Below are positions 1 to 5,078 of a stretch of 5,813 nucleotides of DNA, piece by piece. Below the pieces are notes generated by a model. That model did not search any database. It saw nothing but the letters and a program-made list of their open reading frames with translations, and was not told the origin of the DNA. A program made the position numbers and the translations under genes. Origin of the DNA: Clostridia bacterium (GTDB taxonomy: Bacteria; Bacillota; Clostridia; TANB77; CAG-508); contig JAAVZQ010000053.1 of the NCBI GenBank assembly GCA_022791735.1, forward strand, positions 1 to 5,813. Direction: 5' to 3'. Within the stretch, counting starts at the first letter, position 1. Each line of letters begins with the position of its first letter.

Positions 1-52
1 CCCATGTCTCCGCCGTGAAAGGGCGATGTCTTAACCGCTTGACCAACGGGCC
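1..52 (-). tRNA. tRNA-Glu (anticodon UUC), 3' part cut off by window edge
   Basis: The reverse complement starts GGCCCGT (acceptor), followed by the D arm GTC...GAC, the anticodon stem TCGCC/GGCGG and the loop CTTTCAC, which places TTC as the anticodon for Glu. The variable region and the first bases of the T stem follow before the left edge; the T loop and acceptor 3' strand are missing. It lies two bases downstream of the tRNA-Lys CCA end, so the two are surely co-transcribed from the promoter at 175-203. Confidence 0.95.
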
Positions 53-54
53 AT

Positions 55-130
55 TGGTGAGCTATCCGCGACTCGAACGCGGGACAACTTGATTAAAAGT
101 CAAGTGCTCTACCACCTGAGCTAATAGCCC
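55..130 (-). tRNA. tRNA-Lys (anticodon UUU)
   Basis: The reverse complement folds as a complete 76-base cloverleaf. The acceptor is GGGCTAT/ATAGCTC (one G-U pair), the D stem GCTC/GAGC, the anticodon stem CTTGA/TCAAG with loop CTTTTAA (anticodon TTT), and the T arm CCGCG-TTCGAGT-CGCGG. The discriminator is A, and the CCA end is encoded in the DNA. It is the first gene of a Lys-Glu tRNA transcript. Confidence 0.97.
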
Positions 131-174
131 ATGTCACCAATATATAAGAGGCTACTTTACGTAACCGCTTATAT

Positions 175-203
175 ATATTACTACAAAAATACCAAAATGT
201 CAA
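175..203 (-). promoter_or_regulatory. Promoter of the tRNA-Lys/tRNA-Glu operon
   Basis: On the minus strand a perfect -35 TTGACA (198-203) is followed by a 17-base spacer and -10 TAATAT (175-180). Transcription would begin near 168 and run into the tRNA-Lys 5' end at 130. This is a near-ideal vegetative sigma promoter, as expected for stable RNA genes. No convincing hairpin terminator is visible between it and the upstream DUF1858 gene. Confidence 0.85.
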
Positions 204-241
204 CTATTTTTTTAAATTTTATCATTAATTTTTGATATTTT

Positions 242-427
242 TTATTTGTTTAATTCTTTTATGATTTCATCTACGTCAATTCCATGTACTGCACACGCTT
301 CTTCTATTGTTTCTCCTTGAGAAGCTGGACATCCTAAACAATGCATCCCTGCTTCTAATAATACATCTGCTTTTTCTGGTGCTTTTTCTAATAATTCACC
401 TATTGTCATATCCTTTTTTATTTCCAT
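242..427 (-). CDS. DUF1858 / hybrid-cluster-associated redox disulfide domain protein
   Basis: This 61-residue soluble protein consists of a single small domain. It has an N-terminal part of the MTIGELLEKAPEKADVLLEAG type and the two-cysteine signature CLGCPAS followed by QGETIEEA (cysteines at residues 30 and 33), then HGID and a C-terminal helix. This matches the DUF1858 family, also described as a hybrid cluster protein-associated redox disulfide domain. The family is thought to use the CxxC pair in redox chemistry or metal binding, but no reaction is established. The ATG at 425-427 is preceded by GAAAGGAAAG, a normal Gram-positive ribosome site. The gene stands alone: neither a hybrid cluster protein nor another redox gene is in the window, so its role here is open. 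It contains no Arg codon at all. Confidence 0.88.
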   Translation of the reverse strand: MEIKKDMTIGELLEKAPEKADVLLEAGMHCLGCPASQGETIEEACAVHGIDVDEIIKELNK

Positions 428-468
428 TTTTCTCTTTCCTTTCTATCCTTTTTAGTTTTACTTAAAAT

Positions 469-477
469 ATTTTAACA
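469..477 (-). promoter_or_regulatory. Probable extended -10 promoter of the DUF1858 gene
   Basis: On the minus strand TGTTAAAAT gives an extended -10 (TGn plus TAAAAT at 469-474), about 40 bases upstream of the start codon. A -35 at the right distance is weak (TATACA-like). A TTGTCT lies at 498-503 but is too far for standard spacing. The -35 element of the divergent plus-strand promoter overlaps that block. Confidence 0.4.
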
Positions 478-495
478 CAAATTTTCAAAAATGTA

Positions 496-524
496 TAGAC
501 AAATTCATTTTTTTGTTGTATTAT
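496..524 (+). promoter_or_regulatory. Promoter of the type IV secretion gene run
   Basis: The -35 is TAGACA (496-501), the spacer is 17 bases, and the -10 is TATTAT (519-524). The expected transcript start is near 531. This is the only good promoter seen ahead of the plus-strand run from 553 to 3992. It also means that the ATG at 526, which opens the small upstream frame, would lie outside the transcript. Confidence 0.6.
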
Positions 525-545
525 TATGAACACTACTAAAAAATT

Positions 546-553
546 AAAGGTGG
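546..553 (+). promoter_or_regulatory. Ribosome binding site AAAGGTGG without a standard start codon at normal distance
   Basis: AAAGGTGG differs from the ideal AAAGGAGG by one base. The TTG at 557 leads at once to a stop (TTG CTA TAG). In the long open frame, the codons at normal distance are ATT (556) and ATA (562), while the GTG codons (550, 553) overlap the site itself. Confidence 0.5.
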
Positions 554-696
554 TGATTGCTATAGATTTTTTAGTAAATTTGTTCTTTATATCGCTTATT
601 ATTAATACTTTCATTGTTTTTTATTCTTTATATTCAATAATTGATATAATATTCTTTAGAACTTCACTAAAATCAAAATTCAATATTTCAATCTAA
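553..696 (+). CDS. Small single-span membrane peptide, unknown function
   Basis: The open frame runs from at least 526 to the TAA at 694-696. With the GTG at 553 as start it gives 47 residues; the true start is uncertain and could be the ATT at 556 or the ATA at 562. From about residue 6 to 35 it is almost wholly hydrophobic (FLVNLFFISL..., IVFYSLYSII...), so one long membrane segment is expected, ending in a basic tail (RTSLKSK). Its stop lies just before the strong ribosome site of the coupling ATPase, so the two are co-transcribed. I do not recognise a family. A small membrane partner of the secretion apparatus or a leader peptide are both possible. The ribosome site and the open frame support translation, and the poor start codon counts against it. 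Confidence 0.45.
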   Translation: MIAIDFLVNLFFISLIINTFIVFYSLYSIIDIIFFRTSLKSKFNISI

Positions 697-711
697 TTTA
701 AGGAGGTCTTT

Positions 712-2422
712 ATGTTTGCAGACACATTTGTAAGAAGATTGCTTTTTAATTTCGCATTCATTTTTGTATTTCTATCTATTTATATCACTTTATTTTATCC
801 TGTTTACACTTCAAATGAGATTATGATTAATTTTGCAGTTAACCCTTTTAATATTTGCGAAAGATATCCTGACACTTGGGAAAAGCTGAAACTGCTTTAC
901 ATTCCAATTTCTAGCATATCTACATTAATTATTACTAATCTTATTTATTCCTCCCTTTTTACTAAAAAGAAGCAAAAACAGAAAACCAAATCAAAAAGTA
1001 TTTCTTCAAATAATTTATCTCTTTTTATCTCAAAAGATAACTCTGGAAGTCCCATTATTTTACCTGAAGCAAGTTTATATCAAAATATTTTAATTACTGG
1101 TACAATTGGCTCTGGCAAAACAAGTTCTGCAATGTACCCATTTACTAGGCAACTTGTAAAATATAAATATTCTGATGAAAATTTAAAGCTTGGAATGTTG
1201 ATACTGGATGTAAAAGGCAATTATTATTCACAAGTAAAAAAGTACGTAGATTATTACAGAAGACAGCAAGACTTAATTATTATTGAACTTCGGTGGAAAT
1301 ATCAAATACAATCCTTTAGATAAGCCTAACCTTAAACCAGCTATGTTAGCAAATCGTTTAAAAACAATCCTAAAACTATTTTCTAAAAACAATAGCGAAG
1401 ATTATTGGTTAGATAAAGCAGAACAAGTCTTAACGGAATGTATTAAGTTTTGTAGGTTATATAATAATGGATATGTTACCTTTTTAGAACTTCATAAACT
1501 AATTACCATTCCTGATTATTACACAAGCAAAATTTCTCTTATGCATTCTAAATTTCTTTCTGGAAAACTCTCTTCTTCTAATGTTCATGATTTACTTTCT
1601 TCTATTGAGTTCTTTGAAAAAGAATTTAATAACTTAGATACAAGAACTTCTAGTATTCTAAAATCAGAAATTACTAGAATAACAGGCACCTTTATCTCAG
1701 ATTATGAAATCCAAAACACTTTTTGTCCAACAAAAGAAGAATTAAACTTCTTTGGGTTTGAAGAAATGATAGAAAAAGGAAAAATCATTGTTTTAAACAT
1801 GAATATTGCTGAATACAAAAACTTATCTAAAATAATTGCAGCATATCTAAAGCTAGATTTTCAAACAGAAGTAATGGCAAGACTTGCAAAACATGAAAAT
1901 TCCATTAGAAGTGTATGCTTTATAAGTGATGAATATCATGAATATGTAACAGATACTGATGCAGATTTTTTTGCACAATCCAGAGAAGCAAAATGTATTA
2001 ACATCGTTGCAACTCAAAGCTATACTTCTCTTTTGAATTCTATCAATAACCAATATACTGTAAAAGTTATTATTCAAAACCTGATAAACAAGTTTTGGTT
2101 TAGAACTGATGATACCTTTACAATCGAAGACGCTCAAAAACAACTTGGAAAAGAAGATAAACAAAAATTTTCAAAAAGTATTTCTGAAAGTTCTAAAGAT
2201 CCGAAAATCATTTCTTTATCTAGCATATTTAGTTATGACAAGCCCAACTTTTCTGAAAGTTTGAACGAATATACTCAATATGATTTTATTTTCGATACAA
2301 ATTTCTTTACACAAAGACTAAATACCTTTTCTTGCCTAGCATTTTTGTCTACTGGAAAAAGTATTATTCCACCACAAAAAATCGATTTAACCCCATACTT
2401 TATAATCGATAAAGACATGTAA
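712..2422 (+). CDS. VirD4/TraG-type type IV secretion coupling ATPase, interrupted by a +1 frameshift at CGG
   Basis: This is the conjugative coupling protein, a membrane-anchored ATPase that brings DNA-protein substrate to the secretion channel. The start ATG follows a perfect TAAGGAGGT. Two membrane spans (residues about 10-29 and 62-83) precede the ATPase domain. The Walker A is GTIGSGKT (130-137), followed by the family's D-x-KG motif (LILDVKGN, 164-170). After the frame change come YNPLDKP, the Walker B FISDEYHEY (D406/E407, fused numbering) and ATQSYTSL (from 433). The C-terminal part matches the TraM-recognition/TraG-C region. The first frame is open to a TAA at 1321-1323. Family similarity switches to the +1 frame at 1291, where CTT CGG TGG must be read CTT (C) GGT GGA to give ELGGNIKYNPL. 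The fused protein is 569 residues, normal for the family. Without recoding, the product would be a 203-residue protein lacking Walker B. An intact 376-codon downstream frame argues against an old pseudogene. Confidence 0.88.
1288..1294 (+). other. Putative +1 recoding site CTT-C-GGT in the coupling ATPase gene
   Basis: The upstream frame reads GAA CTT CGG TGG and reaches TAA ten codons from the CGG. Skipping C1291 and reading GGT GGA AAT continues into the conserved family segment GGN-x-KYNPLDKP. No homopolymer run is present that would invite a sequencing slip. No Shine-Dalgarno-like stimulator is seen just upstream, unlike the classic RF2 site. A real mutation or a base-call error cannot be excluded from this sequence alone. 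Confidence 0.6.
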
Positions 2423-2451
2423 TTTATTATATTTTAAAGGAGATGTTTCAT

Positions 2452-2781
2452 ATGAAAAAATTTTTTAACTATACATTTTTTATATTATTCATAGCAATTG
2501 CTATTCTATTTGCTTTTAGCTTTCCAGTTTATGGTGCCTATCCAAAATTAATCAATAAACTTATTTCTGCATTTGAAAATATCAAAAGCTATATTATAGC
2601 AATAGCAACACCTATTGCTGCTGTCGCCATTGGATCTGGTTTCTTAATTCAAAAGTTTAGTTTAGGAGATGAAGAAAGAATTAGGACTGGTAAAAAGCTT
2701 ATTAGAACTTCTATCATCTCTTATACCTTTATTCTAGTTCTAGACTTACTTATCAATTTAATTGAAACTTTAATAAAATAA
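2452..2781 (+). CDS. VirB2/TrbC-like small membrane protein (pilin-like component)
   Basis: This 109-residue protein has a basic start (MKKFF), a hydrophobic signal-like stretch (about 8-25) and a possible signal peptidase site near VYGA (26-29). A second hydrophobic segment follows (about 46-67, with IATPIAAVAIGSGF), then a charged loop GDEERIRTGKKLIR (72-85), and a third hydrophobic segment (about 87-104). A signal, two spans and a short basic loop between them are the pattern of VirB2/TrbC pilin-type proteins and of the small membrane proteins beside TraG in Firmicute conjugative elements. I chose the ATG at 2452 because AAAGGAG (2436-2442) lies nine bases before it; the ATG at 2443 abuts that site. 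It sits 29 bases after the coupling ATPase, in the same run. The assignment rests on layout and context, not on a diagnostic residue. Confidence 0.65.
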   Translation: MKKFFNYTFFILFIAIAILFAFSFPVYGAYPKLINKLISAFENIKSYIIAIATPIAAVAIGSGFLIQKFSLGDEERIRTGKKLIRTSIISYTFILVLDLLINLIETLIK

Positions 2782-2786
2782 TTCTT

Positions 2787-2795
2787 ACGGGAGGT
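2787..2795 (+). promoter_or_regulatory. Strong ribosome binding site fixing a TTG start
   Basis: CGGGAGGTG contains GGGAGGTG, nearly full complementarity to the 16S tail, six bases before TTG at 2802. No ATG or GTG start is available at a suitable distance in this frame, so TTG is the best start. The CGG here is intergenic and untranslated. Confidence 0.75.
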
Positions 2796-2801
2796 GCACT
2801 T

Positions 2802-3674
2802 TTGAACCCTACATCTAATACAATCTTATCTACAATAAATGAACTTTTTGGCTCTTTATTTTCTTCTATTGATAGTTCTATATATTCTGCTTTAGATGAA
2901 ATCGCTTTTATTGATACTGGTATTTTAAATTCTACTTACTTTGAAAAACTACTTGGAACCTCTGCTAATAATGGCATATTACTAATTGCTAACGCTCTGC
3001 TTATCGGTTTTATTTTATATTATGCTGTTAAACACTTGCTTTCTAGTTTTGCAATTGTGGAAGCTCAAAATCCATATCAGTTTATACTTAAACTTATTTT
3101 AGTTGGTATACTCATGAATTCTAGCTTTTTCTTATGCGAGCAAATAGTTAACCTAAATAATTTATTGTCAACTGCAATTCGTGATGTTGGTCATAATCTT
3201 TTACATGCTGATATTTGTTTTTCTAAGCTTATAGATGTATCCAATTCTATTATATTAGTTGAAGAAAACTCTTCTAACATCTTTTCTATTGATGGAATAA
3301 TTAAGACTATTGTATCAGTTGGTTTTCTCAATCTAACTTTTATATATTCAATTAGATATATTTTACTTAAAGTTTTTATTCTTATATCACCTTTTGCAAT
3401 TTTAACCTTGTCTCTTCGTTCTACTTCTAATCTGTTTAAGGCTTGGTTTAAATGTTTTCTATCTCTTTTGTTTATAGAACTATTTGCAGATTTTATATTA
3501 ATTGTTATGTTTTCACTTGAATATAGTGCTACAAGTTTAGTATCTAAATTACTTTTCATTGGGGCAATTTTTGCCTTAATGAAAGTAAATAACTATGTGA
3601 GAGATTTGATTGGAGGTATTAGTATAGATACTTATAACACAATGTATGGTATGCGTCGGCTTTATGAAACCTAA
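2802..3674 (+). CDS. VirB6/TrbL-like polytopic membrane protein of the secretion channel
   Basis: This 290-residue integral membrane protein starts with TTG behind a strong ribosome site. The first 50 or so residues are polar and lie before the membrane part. Hydrophobic segments follow at roughly 58-77, 91-112, 170-186, 190-207, 214-240 and 246-262. The segment RYILLKVFILISPFAILTLS, followed by the SNLFKAWFKCFLSLL region, resembles the conserved core of TrbL/VirB6-type inner-membrane channel proteins: a proline in a span, then a K/W-rich cytoplasmic turn. It lies 20 bases downstream of the pilin-like gene and before the PrgI-like gene, the usual order in Gram-positive conjugation modules. 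Its fifth codon before the stop is CGG (3657-3659). If that CGG shifts the frame, the tail becomes GFMKPK and the gene ends at 3678 instead of 3674. Confidence 0.72.
   Translation: MNPTSNTILSTINELFGSLFSSIDSSIYSALDEIAFIDTGILNSTYFEKLLGTSANNGILLIANALLIGFILYYAVKHLLSSFAIVEAQNPYQFILKLILVGILMNSSFFLCEQIVNLNNLLSTAIRDVGHNLLHADICFSKLIDVSNSIILVEENSSNIFSIDGIIKTIVSVGFLNLTFIYSIRYILLKVFILISPFAILTLSLRSTSNLFKAWFKCFLSLLFIELFADFILIVMFSLEYSATSLVSKLLFIGAIFALMKVNNYVRDLIGGISIDTYNTMYGMRRLYET
3657..3660 (+). other. Third in-frame CGG, possible +1 recoding site near the VirB6-like stop
   Basis: The annotated frame reads ATG CGT CGG CTT TAT GAA ACC TAA. Skipping C3657 gives GGC TTT ATG AAA CCT AAA TAA, another short ending with Gly at the shift point. 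Both tails are short and end within four bases of one another, so the sequence alone does not tell which is made. This is the only other in-frame CGG I found in the window. Confidence 0.3.
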
Positions 3675-3713
3675 ATAATCTTTCAATAATAATCTTATGT
3701 AAAGGAGATATTT

Positions 3714-3992
3714 ATGAAATTCATCATTCCACAAAACTATGATTTTTCTAGTAAACTATTTGGTATCATAGACTATTCTACAGCAATTTTTGATATAGTT
3801 TGGTGCCTAATTATATTCTGTATTGTAAACTGCTTTTCTTTTACTTTAATTTTCAAGATTTTTGTTGTCATAATATTAAGTTTTCCAGTTTTGTTATTTA
3901 GCTTTATTGGATTTAATCATGAAAACATATTATATGTGTTATTCTACATATTTAAGTTCTACAATAGCCCTAAAATATACTTATACAAATAG
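3714..3992 (+). CDS. PrgI/VirB3-like small membrane protein
   Basis: This 92-residue protein has the ATG behind AAAGGAGAT. It opens with MKFIIPQNYDFSSKLFGI, then has two hydrophobic spans (about 22-45 and 48-67) separated by a very short turn, and a C-terminal YIFKFYNSPKIYLY segment. A charged or polar N-terminus with P-x-NY, a tight membrane hairpin and an aromatic tail fit the PrgI family, which takes the VirB3 place in Gram-positive type IV systems. It is 39 bases after the VirB6-like gene. The gene normally found next, the VirB4 ATPase, is absent: a new promoter and replication genes follow. It contains no CGG codon. Because the family is short and variable, the call leans partly on gene order. 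Confidence 0.6.
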   Translation: MKFIIPQNYDFSSKLFGIIDYSTAIFDIVWCLIIFCIVNCFSFTLIFKIFVVIILSFPVLLFSFIGFNHENILYVLFYIFKFYNSPKIYLYK

Positions 3993-4003
3993 AATTTCGT
4001 TCC

Positions 4004-4032
4004 TTGTTTTTTTTATCGAAAAATGTTATAAT
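4004..4032 (+). promoter_or_regulatory. Promoter of the dnaD-like / dnaC unit
   Basis: The -35 is TTGTTT (4004-4009), the spacer is 17 bases, and a perfect TATAAT (4027-4032) is preceded by TG at 4024-4025, an extended -10. The start would be near 4039, leaving a leader of about 48 bases. This separates the replication genes from the secretion genes, although no hairpin terminator is visible after 3992, so read-through is possible. Confidence 0.8.
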
Positions 4033-4086
4033 ATGTTCTATTACAAATGATGAAAATTTATGGATTAATACAAAAGGGGAAAAGCT

Positions 4087-5055
4087 ATGAAACTAGAACA
4101 AAATGAAAATTCATTGTTATTTTCAGAGACTATTATACCTGATTTATTTTTTTCAGAATACCTTTCTAATGCTTCTGGAGATTTTATCAAGGTATATTTA
4201 TATATTATGTTTTTATCTAAATACAACAAAGATATAAGTATAAACGATTTATCTAAAAAACTATCTGTCGCATTTCCAGTTGTACAAGAAGCTTTAAAAT
4301 ACTGGGAAAACCTTGGTGTTATTACTAAAGCAGCTAACGGATATTTAATAAACAATCTGCAGGAAATTGAACTACATAAATTATACAAGCCTAATGTTTC
4401 TTTATCTTGCGAAGATATTGAGAAAAATGAGAAAAATGAAACTAGAGCAAGACTTATCGAAACTATTAATAATATGTATTTTCAAGGAATTATGTCTCCT
4501 TCTTGGTACGCCAACATTGATTTATGGTTTAGACAATATGGTTTTGATGAGCAAGTTATGTTAGCTCTTTTTGCACAATGTTATAAAAACTCTTCACTTG
4601 CTCCTGCCTATGTTCAAACTGTCGCAGAAGCTTGGGCAAATGCTAATGTTAAGACATTTAGTGATTTAGAGGTATATACACAAAACTCTAAAGCCTTGCA
4701 ACAGGCCTGCAAAGCTACTAAGCAAAAACTTGGATTTAAAAGAAATCTTACTCAATATGAACAAGATTATGTTAAAAAGTGGACTGTCGATTATGGCTAT
4801 CCTTTAGATATTATTGAAATAGCTCTTAAAAAGACTACTTCCAAATCAACTATAAGTTTTGATTATTTAGATAAAATTATAACAGATTGGCATAGTCGTG
4901 AATTAACTACAGCTGACGCTGTCCAAAATTACCTAGCTTCTTCTAAAACTCTTGAAAGTAACAAAAAAGAATTTCAAAAAAAGATGCAATCTGGTGCTTT
5001 TGAGCAACGTACTTATGATAACTTTGACAATTTATATGCTAATAAACAAAGCTAA
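4087..5055 (+). CDS. DnaD-like primosome protein with two C-terminal DnaD modules
   Basis: This 322-residue cytoplasmic protein, of the DnaD/DnaB primosome family, helps load the replicative helicase. The ATG follows AAAAGGGGA. Residues about 17-90 resemble the DnaD N-terminal winged helix (FIKVYLYIMFL, then LSKKLS, then ALKYWENLGVI). A polar linker rich in E, K and N follows. Two copies of the C-terminal DnaD/DnaB_2 module come next: the first at about 124-192, with YVQTVAEAW (W183) and VKTFSDLE; the second at about 216-280, with FDYLDKIITDWH (W268). The Y-x-x-x-I-x-x-W core is visible in both. B. subtilis DnaD has one such module, so this is the longer, two-module architecture. It has its own promoter and is followed after 23 bases by the helicase loader. 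All its Arg codons are AGA or CGT; the one CGG trinucleotide (in AAC GGA) is out of frame. Confidence 0.85.
   Translation: MKLEQNENSLLFSETIIPDLFFSEYLSNASGDFIKVYLYIMFLSKYNKDISINDLSKKLSVAFPVVQEALKYWENLGVITKAANGYLINNLQEIELHKLYKPNVSLSCEDIEKNEKNETRARLIETINNMYFQGIMSPSWYANIDLWFRQYGFDEQVMLALFAQCYKNSSLAPAYVQTVAEAWANANVKTFSDLEVYTQNSKALQQACKATKQKLGFKRNLTQYEQDYVKKWTVDYGYPLDIIEIALKKTTSKSTISFDYLDKIITDWHSRELTTADAVQNYLASSKTLESNKKEFQKKMQSGAFEQRTYDNFDNLYANKQS
4419..4436 (+). repeat. Two tandem copies of a 9-base unit in the DnaD-like linker
   Basis: TGAGAAAAA occurs twice in a row and encodes the EKNEKNE stretch between the winged helix and the first DnaD module. The unit is a multiple of three, so copy-number change would alter linker length without breaking the frame. 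Two copies are too few to call a functional repeat. Confidence 0.5.
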
Positions 5056-5078
5056 TTTTAGAAAGGAAAGATTACATA

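Noticed and set aside
1..203. tRNA genes as an integration site for the secretion genes
   Set aside because: The tRNAs point away from the secretion run, their 3' ends lie on the far side, and I see no copy of a tRNA 3' end near 4000 that would mark an att repeat.
1288..1294. Ty1- or RF2-like +1 slippage at CUU
   Set aside because: CUU before a slow codon resembles known +1 sites, but the second site has GAG in the P site, which cannot re-pair well at +1, and neither site has an upstream Shine-Dalgarno stimulator. CGG itself is the shared element.
1283..2422. Independent gene starting at TTG 1283 for the C-terminal half of the coupling ATPase
   Set aside because: No ribosome site precedes the TTG, it lies inside conserved coding sequence of the upstream frame, and it would lack Walker A. 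The two halves join into one normal-length protein by a one-base shift.
3993..4022. Intrinsic terminator after the PrgI-like gene
   Set aside because: TTTCG and CGAAA could pair over a long loop, but the T run is inside the loop instead of after a stem, so no terminator is supported.
4065..4388. Minus-strand 107-codon open frame opposite the DnaD-like gene
   Set aside because: It covers the promoter and the start of a well-supported plus-strand gene, has no ribosome site or family features, and is a shadow frame.
4367..4564. Plus-strand 65-codon frame inside the DnaD-like gene
   Set aside because: It overlaps conserved winged-helix and module coding sequence, lacks a ribosome site, and gives an unremarkable peptide. 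The resemblance of its internal ATGAAACTAGAGCAA to the DnaD-like start is a short chance match.
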